The notes: a model not told the origin generated them from the sequence alone. Counted from the stretch's first letter, positions 1-9,572 are shown. The stretch is 59,076 nt of DNA from Gordonia gummivorans (GCF_022513585.1 NZ_JAKWBF010000034.1:1-59076), one strand, 5' to 3'. A program made the numbers and translations.

Positions 1-2
1 AC

Positions 3-188
3 GCCCTCGGCCGAATCCGGTGGCGCCCCGCCGACACCCGCACCCGACCGCGGGTCATCTTCGACGGCACCGGCGAACTCCCCAAGAAACGACGCCGACC
101 CCGCACCGTCGACAAACACCTCCGCCGACAACGCGAACGCCTGCGCAACCGACTCCGCATCGAAGCCGAACCCCCACCACCCTTCTGA
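3..188 (+). CDS. C-terminal end of a cut-off gene, possibly DUF222/HNH-type
   Basis: Open frame entering from the left edge and ending in TGA at 186-188, so only about 61 C-terminal residues are visible. The tail is very basic, with FDGTGELPKKRRRPRTV and then an Arg-rich stretch ending RIEAEPPPPF. This frame reads as a natural protein end, while the other two frames give only low-complexity Pro/Thr/Arg strings. The composition and the GRIRW start resemble tails of actinobacterial DUF222/HNH ('13E12 repeat') proteins, but no HNH motif is inside the window, so the family is a guess. tspO starts 28 bp downstream on the same strand. Confidence 0.45.
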   Translation, partial: ALGRIRWRPADTRTRPRVIFDGTGELPKKRRRPRTVDKHLRRQRERLRNRLRIEAEPPPPF

Positions 189-216
189 TCAGGGATCAGA
201 TCCGTACCGTGGAACC

Positions 217-699
217 ATGCGATTGAGAACCTTGCTGTCCACGGGAGCCGCAACCGCGGCCGCAGCCGTCGTCGGGAGTTCCGCTTCGAGATCCGCCGTC
301 GACACTTGGTATCCGACGCTGCGCAAACCACCTTTCACGCCTCCTCCGGTGGTGTTTCCGGTGGCATGGACGACGCTCTACGCCGACATCGCCGTCACGT
401 CCGCCGCCGCGCTCGACCGCCTCGAAGACGAGCACCGCGACGACGAGCGCCTGCGCTACGCGGCGGCACTCGGCACCAACCTGGCGCTCAACGCCGGCTG
501 GAGCTGGTTGTTCTTCGGAGCCCACCGACTGGGTCCGGCCGCCGTCGCCGCCGGCCTCCTGACAGCCAGCAGCGCCGACCTGACCCGACGCACCGCACAG
601 GTCGACGCGCGCGCCTGCACTGCAGTGGCGGCATACCCGGCATGGTGTGCTTTCGCCACACTGCTGTCGACCGAGATCTGGCGCCGCAACCGCCGCTGA
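217..699 (+). CDS. tspO: TspO/MBR family membrane protein
   Basis: 160-residue membrane protein of the TspO/peripheral benzodiazepine receptor family, usual length about 150-170. Family signatures are visible: WYPTLRKPPFTPPPVVFP near residues 31-48, WTTLY directly after, and LNAGWSWLFF around residues 91-100. About five hydrophobic helices follow the family plan. Bacterial TspO proteins bind porphyrins and related tetrapyrroles and influence stress or pigment responses; the ligand here cannot be read from sequence. The gene appears monocistronic, and its downstream neighbour is convergent with a 6-bp gap. Confidence 0.88.
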   Translation: MRLRTLLSTGAATAAAAVVGSSASRSAVDTWYPTLRKPPFTPPPVVFPVAWTTLYADIAVTSAAALDRLEDEHRDDERLRYAAALGTNLALNAGWSWLFFGAHRLGPAAVAAGLLTASSADLTRRTAQVDARACTAVAAYPAWCAFATLLSTEIWRRNRR

Positions 700-705
700 T
701 CACGG

Positions 706-2130
706 TCACGGCAACGCCGACAACTCACCCATTCTCAACAGACCCGGCCCCGCCCACTCGGCAAGTCGCGCGGAGGCCGACGCGACGGCTGGGTCCTCGC
801 GTGCGTCCGGACCGATGCGCGCCGGATTCAGCGCACAACCATTGGCCCACGCGGCGATGTCGTCCTCGGCCATGAAGCTGCGCGTGGCCATCGAACCGCG
901 CAACTGCATACGAATCCAGTCAATAGGGCTGTCGGCCAATGCGTTCGGGGGGCAAAGACGATTCCGATCACGATCGTCGTCGCGCGTCGCCTCGACGTAG
1001 CCGGCAAGCGCGGCACCGAAACACGGGAAACCCGCGCGGATCGTCTGCAACCGAATCTTCTCACCCCACAGCGGCACCAGCGGCGGGTACTTCAAACCCG
1101 CTGCAGCACAATGCACCACCACAGAGTCGGGCGGCAGCGGAACCGCGCCGCCGTCGAGCACCACCTCGCGTGCCGATATCCCCCGGACATGCCCCAGTCG
1201 AACGACATTCTCGACCGAACGCAACAAGTCGAGTTCCCACTCCCCCAGAGTCGGCGCCTTGGCCATTGTCGGTAGCAAACCGCGGTCGATGCGCATCATG
1301 ACGCCGGCCGCTTCCAGACGCAGGAAAAAGTCATCGACACTATCCGCGCGGGCAGCAGCCTCCATCGTATCTGCGGACAGCTTCAGCGACACCAAGGGAT
1401 CTGGCTGCACCACAGCACGATTCAGCATCCATGGCTCACGCGGGCGCACCCACGTGATCCGATTTGATGCAACGCCATGACCGAGCAGCCAGACGATCGC
1501 GTCGGTCGCGGTCTTCCCGGCACCGACGATCACGAAGTTACGAGGTGTCATCGCGCCGCGAGCGAAGCGAGCGGGCGAAATCGGCTCCGACAGGTCGGCG
1601 ATTCGGTTGACCGCGACCACTGGCACATCGTCTGCGACTGCGAAGGGTGGCGGCGTCGACGCCGGAATCGACGGCGACAGATAGGTGGCGTCCACGACGC
1701 GCCGACGTACTTCGACGGACACGGTCTCCCCCGACACCCGCGACGTCACCAGATGGGCGTCACCGTCGGTGCGGTACTCACTGGCCGACAGGAAGGTCAC
1801 CCGGCCCGACCCGACGAAGCGGCGACGCATGATGTCGTCGAAGTACGCTTCGATCGCGGGCTTGCGCGCCCGCTCACCGAGCCCCTTTTCGGGTCCGCTC
1901 AGCTGGACCGAACCGTCCCCGAGCAGCGTCGACGCCACCCCATAGAACGACGACGCCTGATGCAGATGCACGAACGGATACGCGTCGAGCCAATGTCCGC
2001 CGGCAGCATGTCGGCGGTCGACGATCGTGACGTGTACGTCAGCGTGGTCGATCAGCGCATCGGTGAATGCCATACCCATCGCACCGGCACCGACCACGAG
2101 GTAGTCGGTCGTCAGCGTCGTGGCCGTCAT
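706..2130 (-). CDS. FAD/NAD(P)-binding oxidoreductase (monooxygenase-like)
   Basis: 474 residues with an N-terminal dinucleotide motif VVGAGAMGMA (about residues 12-21) for FAD and a second Rossmann motif FVIVGAGKTATD near residue 200 for NAD(P)H. This two-Rossmann layout is that of flavin-containing monooxygenase-like enzymes. The stretch AGGHWLDAYPFVHLHQ after the first motif resembles the substrate-facing segment of such flavoproteins. The substrate is unknown. The start ATG at 2130 follows a GAGGTGAGCGATG context, a good Shine-Dalgarno. The gene is divergent from the unknown gene at 2294, with a 163-bp gap in which I see no further gene. Confidence 0.72.
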   Translation of the reverse strand: MTATTLTTDYLVVGAGAMGMAFTDALIDHADVHVTIVDRRHAAGGHWLDAYPFVHLHQASSFYGVASTLLGDGSVQLSGPEKGLGERARKPAIEAYFDDIMRRRFVGSGRVTFLSASEYRTDGDAHLVTSRVSGETVSVEVRRRVVDATYLSPSIPASTPPPFAVADDVPVVAVNRIADLSEPISPARFARGAMTPRNFVIVGAGKTATDAIVWLLGHGVASNRITWVRPREPWMLNRAVVQPDPLVSLKLSADTMEAAARADSVDDFFLRLEAAGVMMRIDRGLLPTMAKAPTLGEWELDLLRSVENVVRLGHVRGISAREVVLDGGAVPLPPDSVVVHCAAAGLKYPPLVPLWGEKIRLQTIRAGFPCFGAALAGYVEATRDDDRDRNRLCPPNALADSPIDWIRMQLRGSMATRSFMAEDDIAAWANGCALNPARIGPDAREDPAVASASARLAEWAGPGLLRMGELSALP

Positions 2131-2293
2131 CGCTCACCTCCTCATACGCCCTGGACTGAACGTAGCCCCTCCACCATCCACATCGTCATCCGGTCGATGC
2201 ACAACCACATTCCGACTGCCGCGTACAGCCAGAACTCGGGTTACGCTCACGGCTCACCTCGCAACGGGGGTTTGCGAGTGAGTTGGGGAATGA

Positions 2294-3334
2294 ATGCAGA
2301 CCATCACCTTGTCGCGCAGCGATGCCAAGAACTACGCCGACCTCGTCTTCGGCGAATGGCCTGCCCATCGCCGGTTCGGTCACCAGGCCGGGTCGATGCC
2401 CGAATGGCAACAGATGGCACTCATCAAGGAGATACGCGACGGCACCACGATCACCAACCTCCAGATCTTTCACGACGGCGCGTGGGCGCACCCTCCTCGT
2501 GACCTGCCGTTCGCCTTGGACGAGGCCATCGACGACGTCGCCCAACAAGCACGGGCGCACGCACAAGAGCTGAGCGTCATCTTCACCGTCGAACGTGCCA
2601 CCCGCACAATGCAATTACGACTGGTCACCGGCAACGAGGCGCTGCCATGGTTCCTGTGGCGCCAGGTTCCCGAACGCCTCGACGCACTCTTCGGCCGCAC
2701 CCGCGACCTGACGGCAGGTGCACGTCCGATATCCCTGGAGGACAACCACTTACGTGGCACAACCGTCTGCCTCGCGTCCAACACGACCACACCGTTCACC
2801 GTCATCTCGTCGGCACCGTCGGTCACACGGGAACTGACGATCGTTTCCGACCACCGGCCCGACGACGAGATCCGCGTCCCCTACGACCAACTGCTCATCC
2901 GGGACAAGTTCCTGCCCGAGCACCACGCGGGCGAATTCACCCAGGACCTGGTGGGTGTGTGGCGCATGCACTCGGCGCACCAATCGGGAGACGAACCACA
3001 ACCGATCGAGGCTCCGATCGAACTCACCATTCGGGCGGATGGCTCCTTCTACGAACTGTCCGACGGCGTCGACCCGGCGATCTACTTCTTCGATTCGGAG
3101 GGTGCTGGCGGCCACCTCGGACGCCCCTTCCACGGATACCTTGCTACTGCAGACGGCCGCGATTACGTCATGGGTCACAACGGCACACCGAATGGAATTG
3201 CTCGCGTGGCAGACGATCTCGACATCGTCGAAGAACTCGTCCGAGATGGCGACCAGCTCTGCCGAACACAAAACGTCGTGGTCGACGGAATCCACCGGTA
3301 CCGGACCACCATGCTGTATCGGCGCGTCGAGTAA
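2294..3334 (+). CDS. Protein of unknown function
   Basis: 346 residues that I do not recognise. The N-terminal two thirds looks like a mixed alpha/beta protein with no nucleotide-binding motif, and no signal peptide or membrane segment is present. The last 140 residues (from DLVGVWRMHSAHQ) read as a beta-rich, lipocalin-like module with 'GxW' at its start and alternating polar/hydrophobic strands. ATG at 2294 follows a TGGGGA ribosome site. It lies 64 bp upstream of the exported sulfatase on the same strand and diverges from an FAD enzyme, so it may be co-transcribed with the sulfatase. No function is assigned. Confidence 0.6.
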   Translation: MQTITLSRSDAKNYADLVFGEWPAHRRFGHQAGSMPEWQQMALIKEIRDGTTITNLQIFHDGAWAHPPRDLPFALDEAIDDVAQQARAHAQELSVIFTVERATRTMQLRLVTGNEALPWFLWRQVPERLDALFGRTRDLTAGARPISLEDNHLRGTTVCLASNTTTPFTVISSAPSVTRELTIVSDHRPDDEIRVPYDQLLIRDKFLPEHHAGEFTQDLVGVWRMHSAHQSGDEPQPIEAPIELTIRADGSFYELSDGVDPAIYFFDSEGAGGHLGRPFHGYLATADGRDYVMGHNGTPNGIARVADDLDIVEELVRDGDQLCRTQNVVVDGIHRYRTTMLYRRVE

Positions 3335-3398
3335 CGCCACTTTGGCGCAGTGAACACGAAACCCGGTCCGGAACGCGCCCAACTGCAATGCTCATCAG

Positions 3399-5351
3399 AT
3401 GTCAGTCAGTCGTAGGCAGGTGCTCTCGGGTGGGGCGGTCGCCGGACTCGCCGCCGCCACCTCCGGCATCGGACGCACCGAAGCACGTCCTCGACGTCGA
3501 CCCAACTTCCTCGTCCTGGTCAGTGAGGACTGCGGAGCCCAGCATCTCGGCGTCTACGGTGGACGCGCCCACACACCGACCATCGACCGGCTTGCCGCCA
3601 CCGGCATCCGGTGGACACATGCGTTCTCGGCCGCCCCCGTCTGCGCACCGTCCCGGTTTGCGATGATCACCGGCGTCGCACCCGAGAGCTGCGCACCGGC
3701 CAACCAGATGCGAGCGGCCGGCGCGCTGCCGACCGAACTCAACGGCGCGGGCTGGACCCAATTCCTGCGCGACGCCGGCTACTACTGCACCAACAACGCC
3801 AAAGAGGATTACAACGCAGCAGGACTCGACCTGCGACGCACCTGGGATGAGTCGTCACCACAAGCACACTGGCGCAAAAGTCCTCCCGGTGCGCCGTTCT
3901 ACGCGGTCTTCAACCCGACGATGACACACGAGTTGGCCATGGCCTTTGCCGTACCCGCGTCCGCACCGCCCGGAGTGTCGACGCCCTACCTGCACGAGCT
4001 GGCCCGGATTCACGCGGTCGCACCGACCCCGATCGTCGGCGGACCGACGCGGCCCGAGGACGTCCGCATCCCGCCCTACTACCCGGACACACCCACCACC
4101 CGCAACGATGCCGCGACCTACTTGAACCAGATCAACCAGATGGACTCCGAACTCGCGTTCCGACTACGCGAACTCGAAAAAGCCGGCCTCGCCGACGACA
4201 CCATCGTCCTGTACCTCAGCGACCACGGTGGTGTGCTCCCGCGGTCCAAGCGATTCTGCTACGACAGCGGGCTCAAGATCCCGCTCATCGCGCGCTTCGG
4301 CCGCGCGGTGCCGCACCTCGCCCCTGACTCCCCCGGGTCGACCATCGACCACACCGTTTGTGTCAGCACCGATCTCGCACCGACGGTGCTGTCGACGGCC
4401 GGGCTACGGGTCCCACAATGTATGCACGGCAACCGATTCGCGGGCAACGAGCAGACATCGTCAGAGTACGCATTCGGCATGCGCAACCGGATGGACGAGC
4501 GCTACGACTTCGTCCGAACCGCACGGTCCAAGCGGTTCCGCTACATCCGCAACTACATGCCCGACGTTCCCAACGGCCAGCACGTGCAGTTCATGTGGCT
4601 GCAGGCCGGCTATCGCGAGTGGGCGGTGCGCAACCAGCGCGGCGCGCTGCCCGATGCACAGGCACGATTCTGGCGACCGCGGCCCGCCGAGGAACTCTAC
4701 GACGTCTCCGCAGATCCTGACGAGACATCGAATCTTGTTGCACGAAAGGAGTTCACAGACGTCCTCAGTCGCCTGCGAACCGCCTTGGACACCCACCTGA
4801 TCGCAGTCAACGACAACGGATTCATCCCGGAGAGCGATCCGGCCGAAGGCTACGTCGAGAGCCGCTCAGCACGCGCGTATCCTCTCGAAGAGATCATGCG
4901 GATCGCATCGCTCGCCATCAAGCGTGACGTTGCGAACCTCCCGACGTTCCGTCGCGAACTCCATCACCCCAACGCAGTGATGCGCTACTGGGCCGCAAGT
5001 GGGCTGCGCTTGCTCGGCGCCGCTGCACACGAGAACCGTTCGCTACGAGCCGTACTCGCCGCCGAGCCGTCCGCCCACGTGAAGCTCATGCTCGCCGAGG
5101 TACTCGCACTTGCCGGTGACCGAAGCGGCGTCGACCACCTCGCCTGGGCGATGGCTTCCCACCCCGACGGCTGGGTGCGCCTGCAGGCCGCCAACGCCCT
5201 GGACCGGCTCGGGCAGCGCGCCCGGCCAGCACTCCCGACCCTTCGCCGGGTGTCCCTGGGCGTCGGCGGGTCCGAGCCGATGCCACTGACCCAGACCGCC
5301 GCGACACATACGCTTGGCGCACTCGAAGGATGGTCGGCCGCCATCCCGTGA
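3399..5351 (+). CDS. Tat-exported sulfatase with C-terminal helical repeat domain
   Basis: 650 residues. Residues 3-11 (VSRRQVLSG) and the following Ala/Gly-rich hydrophobic run form a twin-arginine signal peptide. The alkaline-phosphatase-fold sulfatase domain starts at PNFLVLVSEDCG (residue 35), and the formylglycine site is C82-A-P-S-R86, fitting the CxPxR consensus. YLSDHGG around residue 270 supplies metal ligands. The C-terminal 170 residues contain repeated helical pairs (HPNAVMRYWAASGLR, HPDGWVRLQAANALD) like HEAT repeats. The protein should act outside the cytoplasm and hydrolyse a sulfate ester or sulfamate; substrate unknown. An activating formylglycine-generating enzyme is not encoded in this window. 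Confidence 0.85.
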   Translation: MSVSRRQVLSGGAVAGLAAATSGIGRTEARPRRRPNFLVLVSEDCGAQHLGVYGGRAHTPTIDRLAATGIRWTHAFSAAPVCAPSRFAMITGVAPESCAPANQMRAAGALPTELNGAGWTQFLRDAGYYCTNNAKEDYNAAGLDLRRTWDESSPQAHWRKSPPGAPFYAVFNPTMTHELAMAFAVPASAPPGVSTPYLHELARIHAVAPTPIVGGPTRPEDVRIPPYYPDTPTTRNDAATYLNQINQMDSELAFRLRELEKAGLADDTIVLYLSDHGGVLPRSKRFCYDSGLKIPLIARFGRAVPHLAPDSPGSTIDHTVCVSTDLAPTVLSTAGLRVPQCMHGNRFAGNEQTSSEYAFGMRNRMDERYDFVRTARSKRFRYIRNYMPDVPNGQHVQFMWLQAGYREWAVRNQRGALPDAQARFWRPRPAEELYDVSADPDETSNLVARKEFTDVLSRLRTALDTHLIAVNDNGFIPESDPAEGYVESRSARAYPLEEIMRIASLAIKRDVANLPTFRRELHHPNAVMRYWAASGLRLLGAAAHENRSLRAVLAAEPSAHVKLMLAEVLALAGDRSGVDHLAWAMASHPDGWVRLQAANALDRLGQRARPALPTLRRVSLGVGGSEPMPLTQTAATHTLGALEGWSAAIP

Positions 5352-5362
5352 ACCTCGTCGAC

Positions 5363-5599
5363 TCAATCCTCCGGCAGCGCCGCGAAATCCTTCTGGGCCT
5401 TGCGATACCACTTCAACCCCGACACCGGACGGCGCCACCGCCCCTTCATCTCGTCGGCCGCAGGCCGATGGGAGTCGTCCCCTGCCGCGACAGCGTCCTT
5501 GAGATGCTTATCCTGCGCGTGGATGACCTCGTTCGCATCCTCGCCGCGGTGCGCGGTGTCGCACGGTCCACCGAGTTCACGGCACGTCATCGTCTTCAT
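5363..5599 (-). CDS. DUF1059 family small protein
   Basis: 78-residue soluble protein starting MKTMTCRELGGPCDTAHRG, which matches the DUF1059 pattern (short, Cys-containing N-terminus and C-terminal Lys-rich tail). The ATG at 5599 is chosen over an upstream in-frame codon at 5644 because a GAGAGGAAGA ribosome site sits directly before it and homologues begin with MKT. The function of DUF1059 is unknown. The gene is convergent with the sulfatase (11-bp gap) and divergent from the FMN reductase at 5726. Confidence 0.75.
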   Translation of the reverse strand: MKTMTCRELGGPCDTAHRGEDANEVIHAQDKHLKDAVAAGDDSHRPAADEMKGRWRRPVSGLKWYRKAQKDFAALPED

Positions 5600-5725
5600 G
5601 ATTCTTCCTCTCACCGGGATCGACGGCCCGTTCGGCCATCGCATGATGTGAGCGTAGGACTGTCGCGACTACGGTCGCTTCTCGATTCCTGATCGATCAC
5701 GAGCACAACAGAACGGACGATATCC

Positions 5726-6232
5726 ATGACCAGCACCGCCGTCGTCGTCGGCAATCCCAAACCGGCCAGTCGCACCCTCGCCGCCGCGACCCATCTTGCC
5801 CGCGAGCTGACCGGAGCGGACCCCGACCTGGTGGTTGACCTGGCAACACTCGGCGCCGCGATCCTCGACTGGGCCGACGCCGACGTCGCCGAACTGGTCA
5901 CGCAGGTGGGCAACAGCGACCTTGTGATCTTCGCAAGCCCCACCTACAAGGCCGCCTACACGGGCCTGCTGAAGCTGTTCCTCGACCGGTTCGCCGGCGG
6001 GACGGGACTGTCGGGCGTCGCCGTTCCGCTCATGCTGGGCGGTAGTCCCGCACACTCACTGGCACCGGAGCTGACGCTTCGTCCGGTCCTCACCGAGATC
6101 GGCGGCACCGTGCCCGGTCGCGGGCTCTACGTGGTCGACGCCGCCCACGACGACCCGAGGGCATACGAACCGTGGCTGGCAGCGACGCGGCCCACCGTCA
6201 CCGCGCTGCTGCAAGCCCGGGTCACCTCGTGA
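5726..6232 (+). CDS. NAD(P)H-dependent FMN reductase family protein
   Basis: 168 residues with a flavodoxin-like fold. VVVGNPKPASRTLAAA at the N-terminus is the FMN-phosphate loop, and FASPTYKAAYTGLLKLFLDRF near residues 75-95 is the classical second signature of SsuE/MsuE-type reductases. It should reduce FMN with NAD(P)H, either for a two-component monooxygenase or as a quinone/azo reductase. No partner oxygenase is adjacent; the luciferase-like monooxygenase at 21.4 kb has its own, unrelated reductase. The gene ends convergently with the aldo-keto reductase. Confidence 0.78.
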   Translation: MTSTAVVVGNPKPASRTLAAATHLARELTGADPDLVVDLATLGAAILDWADADVAELVTQVGNSDLVIFASPTYKAAYTGLLKLFLDRFAGGTGLSGVAVPLMLGGSPAHSLAPELTLRPVLTEIGGTVPGRGLYVVDAAHDDPRAYEPWLAATRPTVTALLQARVTS

Positions 6233-6241
6233 GTCGCGTGG

Positions 6242-7126
6242 TCACGCTTCGGGAATGTCGAGTCCGAACGTCTCGCGGGTGATCACCTCGGGTTCGGGTC
6301 CGCCTCGCACCCCGGTGTCCAGTGCGTCGATCGCGGACAGTTCTTCTGGGGCTAGCTCGAAGTCGAACACGTCGAAGTTCTCCGCGATCCGCTCGGGAGT
6401 CACCGACTTGGGGATCACCTGCCGGCCCTGCTGAATGTGCCACCGCAACATCACCTGCGCCGGCGTCTTGCCGTGGTCGACGCCGATCTTGCCGAGAACC
6501 GGGTCGTCGAGCGTCGACCCGTGCGACCCGTCGCGGTAGAACGTGATGCCACCGATGGGCGACCACGCCTGCGACACGATCCCGTGGTCGGAGTTCACCG
6601 TCAGCAGTTCGGACTGCCGGAAGTACGGATGAACCTCGATCTGATTGATCGCCGGCACGATCGACGTTGCAGCCAACAGATTTTCGACGTGTGACGGCAT
6701 GAAGTTGCTGACGCCGATCGCGCGGACCTTTCCGTCGGCGAGCAGTGTCTCGAGCGCCTTGTACGCACCAATCGTCAGATCGAACTCGCCCGGCAACGCC
6801 TGATGCAGGATGAGCAGGTCGATCTGTTCGACACCCAGTTTGCCCGCGCCCTTGTCGAAGGCGTGCAAAGTCGCGTCGTAACCGTAATCGGTGATCCACA
6901 CCTTGGTCTCGATGAACACCTCGGACCGGTCGATCCCGGAGCGTCGAATCGCCTTCCCGACCTCGCGCTCGTTCAGATAGGCAGCGGCGGTGTCGATATG
7001 GCGATATCCGGTCTCCAGAGCGGCGCCCACCGCATCGACGGTATCCTCCGGTGCCGACTGGTAGACGCCGAAACCGATTGCAGGAATCGATACTTGGTTG
7101 TTGAGTGCAATGTTCGGAACGGTCAT
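6242..7126 (-). CDS. Aldo/keto reductase
   Basis: 294-residue NADPH-dependent aldo-keto reductase of the 2,5-diketogluconate-reductase-like group. Signatures in order: GYRHIDTAAAYLNE (catalytic Asp and Tyr, near residues 42-55), ETKVW (catalytic Lys), LLILHQALPG (catalytic His), and near the C-terminus IPKSVTPERIAEN, the NADPH phosphate-binding motif. It is the third gene of a three-gene operon (alcohol dehydrogenase, MFS pump, this gene); its ATG overlaps the TGA of the MFS gene by 4 bp, implying coupled translation. Role inferred: reduction of reactive carbonyl compounds. Confidence 0.85.
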   Translation of the reverse strand: MTVPNIALNNQVSIPAIGFGVYQSAPEDTVDAVGAALETGYRHIDTAAAYLNEREVGKAIRRSGIDRSEVFIETKVWITDYGYDATLHAFDKGAGKLGVEQIDLLILHQALPGEFDLTIGAYKALETLLADGKVRAIGVSNFMPSHVENLLAATSIVPAINQIEVHPYFRQSELLTVNSDHGIVSQAWSPIGGITFYRDGSHGSTLDDPVLGKIGVDHGKTPAQVMLRWHIQQGRQVIPKSVTPERIAENFDVFDFELAPEELSAIDALDTGVRGGPEPEVITRETFGLDIPEA

Positions 7127-8526
7127 GGTGCCACGCTACGCTTTTGATTTCGAATGGACAGGAACAGTGCGACGACGAGTGCCAACGCCAGCAGACAGGT
7201 ACCGCCGAGCAAGGCGACCTCGGTGCGCTCGAACACCGCGTCGCCGGCACCCGCCGAGATGGTCACGAGCAACCCGAGCCCGAAGGCCATGCCGATCTGG
7301 TGAAAGGTGTTGAGCAGCCCCGACGCGGCTCCCGCATCTGCGGACGACACCCCGGCGATGCCCGCATTGGTCAGCGGCGCAAACGCCAGTCCCTGACCGA
7401 TCCCGATGAGCACCATCGGCGCCGCGACCGCAGTCCAGTACCCTGCGTCGGCCCCGACCCGGCTGAGCCAGAACATGCCGCCCAGCGTCACCAGCACTCC
7501 GACAACCAGCACAGCGGCATTGTCGAAGCGGCGCAGCAGCTTCGGAACCATCAGCGCCACCGCGAAGTTGACCAGCGTCATGGGTAAGAACGCAAGGCCG
7601 GCCTGTAGTGCGGTGAATCCGAACCCGTCCTGCAGAAGTGCGGTGGTGAAGTAGAAGAACCCGATCATCGCACCGAGATACAGGACCCGAATGGCGTAGG
7701 CGCCACTGCGTTCCGCATTCGCGAACAGGCGCAGCGGCATGATCGGTTGAGGGACGCGGGATTCGTTGACGATCAACGCGATCAACAGGATCAGTCCGAT
7801 CGCCAACGAGGTGACAACCGTTGGACTCGACCATCCCGACTCCGCGGACTCGATGACCGCGAACACGATCGCACCCACACCAAGGGTTGCCGCAATCGCA
7901 CCGACCGCGTCGAACCGTCCGGGCCGACGCGCCGTCTCCGACAGCACCACGCGGCTACTGATCATCATCGCGACGGCGATGGGGACATTGATCAAGAAGG
8001 CAGCTCGCCACGAAACCCATTGGGTGAGAGCACCTCCGATCAGAAGTCCGAGGCTGGCCCCGATGCCTGCGGTCGCCGCGTACCACGCGACTGCCTTCTT
8101 CCGTTCCTCGCCGCCGAAGTACTCGGTGATCAGGGCCAGCGAGGTGGGCGCGACGATCGCAGCCCCCACACCCTGCACGGCGCGTGCGGCGATCATCCAC
8201 CACCCGGCCGGCGATAGACCGATCATCAGCGACGCGAACCCGAACACCGCGAGCCCACCGATGAACAGCCGACGCCGACCCAGCAGGTCGCCGGCTCGTG
8301 CGCCGAGGAGCAGCAGTCCGCCGAAGACCAGCGTGTAGGCGTCCTGCACCCAGGACAGCGCCGTCGGGGACATCTCCAGGCCGTCGCGGATACTGGGCAG
8401 GCCGGTGAAGATCACCGAATTGTCCAGCAGCACCATGAAATAGCTGATCAGGATGATGGCCAGGATCGCGGTCGGCGCCTTCGTCGGTGCCGACGTGGGC
8501 GCCGCTGCTGTCGTCACCTCGGTCAC
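7123..8526 (-). CDS. MFS drug-type exporter (DHA2/EmrB-QacA-like)
   Basis: 467 residues, strongly hydrophobic, with MFS motif A (LLGARAGDLLGRRRLFIGG, near residues 75-93) and an acidic residue in TM1 (MVLLDNSVIFTGLP, the D of drug:proton antiporters). Length and helix pattern fit a 14-TM DHA2 transporter or a shortened version. Both ends overlap neighbouring genes by 4 bp (ATGA), so it is translated within the alcohol-dehydrogenase/aldo-keto-reductase operon. Likely exports a toxic organic compound that the flanking enzymes also act on. Its substrate cannot be predicted. Confidence 0.83.
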   Translation of the reverse strand: MTEVTTAAAPTSAPTKAPTAILAIILISYFMVLLDNSVIFTGLPSIRDGLEMSPTALSWVQDAYTLVFGGLLLLGARAGDLLGRRRLFIGGLAVFGFASLMIGLSPAGWWMIAARAVQGVGAAIVAPTSLALITEYFGGEERKKAVAWYAATAGIGASLGLLIGGALTQWVSWRAAFLINVPIAVAMMISSRVVLSETARRPGRFDAVGAIAATLGVGAIVFAVIESAESGWSSPTVVTSLAIGLILLIALIVNESRVPQPIMPLRLFANAERSGAYAIRVLYLGAMIGFFYFTTALLQDGFGFTALQAGLAFLPMTLVNFAVALMVPKLLRRFDNAAVLVVGVLVTLGGMFWLSRVGADAGYWTAVAAPMVLIGIGQGLAFAPLTNAGIAGVSSADAGAASGLLNTFHQIGMAFGLGLLVTISAGAGDAVFERTEVALLGGTCLLALALVVALFLSIRNQKRSVAP

Positions 8527-9572
8527 GGCCGGACCATCACCTTCAGTGCCTCCCGGGCATCCATGGCCGCATACGCTGAGGGTGTCTCATCGAGTGCGAC
8601 GGTCCGGTCGAACACCCTGCCGGGCACCACGGTTCCGTCGAGCACGGCCGGGAGCAGTCGGTCGATGTAGGCGCGCACCGGAGCCGGGCCGCCCGTGAGA
8701 GTGACGTTGGGGCCGAACAGGCTGCCGAACCCGACCGGCGCCTCGTCGTACTGCGGCACCCCGACCCGGCTGATGACGCCACCGGGGCGCACCACGCCGA
8801 CCGCCTGGTCGTAGGCGGGGCGATGCCCCACCGCCTCGAGCACGATCTCGCTGCCCAACCCGCCGGTCAGCTCCCGTACCTTGTCGATGCCGTCCTCGCC
8901 ACGCTCGGCCACCACGTCGGTGGCGCCGAACTCTCGGCCCAGATCGGTGCGCACCTCGTGCCGCCCCATCAGCACGATCTGCTCCGCACCGAGTTGGCGG
9001 GCCGACAGCACGGCCAGCAGCCCGACCGCGCCGTCGCCGATCACGGTCACCGAGCTGCCCCGGGTGACGCCGCCGCGCACGGCTGCATGCCAGCCGGTGC
9101 CGTACACGTCGGACAGCGTGAGCAGCGACGCGAGCAGGTCGTCGGGCGCATTCTCGTCCACGGGAACCTTCACGAGAGTCCCGTCGGCGAGCGGCACCCG
9201 CACTGCTTGCGCTTGACCGCCGGCCGCACCGAGTTCAGCGTCGTTCCAGAATCCGCCCCGCAGGCAGGACGTCTGCAGGCCGGCGCGGCAGAAAACACAT
9301 TCGCCGCAGGAGATGGCGAAGGGTGCGATCACGAAATCACCGACGGCCACCGACGTCACGTCGGCGCCGACCTCCTCGACCACACCGATGAACTCGTGCC
9401 CCATCGTGGAGCCCGCGGGATCTGACGCCATCGAATGGTAGGGATGCAGATCGCTGCCGCACACGCACGAGCGGACGACGCGCACCAGCGCATCGCCGGG
9501 GAGTTCGAGCTTCGGGTCGGGGACATCGATGACGCGGACGTCGCCCGCGCCGTACATCAGGGTTGCTTTCAT
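8523..9572 (-). CDS. Zinc-dependent alcohol dehydrogenase (MDR family)
   Basis: 349 residues. Catalytic zinc ligands lie in CGSDLHPYH (near residue 38) and GHEFIGVVEEVGAD (near residue 58); the structural zinc site is the four-Cys group in CGECVFCRAGLQTSC. VTVIGDGAVGLLAVLSARQLGA is the Rossmann nucleotide motif. It should oxidise an alcohol or reduce an aldehyde with NAD(P). It is the first gene of the operon with the MFS exporter and aldo-keto reductase, overlapping the exporter by 4 bp. A 101-bp divergent promoter region separates it from the MmyB-like regulator at 9674, the probable controller. Confidence 0.85.
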   Translation of the reverse strand: MKATLMYGAGDVRVIDVPDPKLELPGDALVRVVRSCVCGSDLHPYHSMASDPAGSTMGHEFIGVVEEVGADVTSVAVGDFVIAPFAISCGECVFCRAGLQTSCLRGGFWNDAELGAAGGQAQAVRVPLADGTLVKVPVDENAPDDLLASLLTLSDVYGTGWHAAVRGGVTRGSSVTVIGDGAVGLLAVLSARQLGAEQIVLMGRHEVRTDLGREFGATDVVAERGEDGIDKVRELTGGLGSEIVLEAVGHRPAYDQAVGVVRPGGVISRVGVPQYDEAPVGFGSLFGPNVTLTGGPAPVRAYIDRLLPAVLDGTVVPGRVFDRTVALDETPSAYAAMDAREALKVMVRP

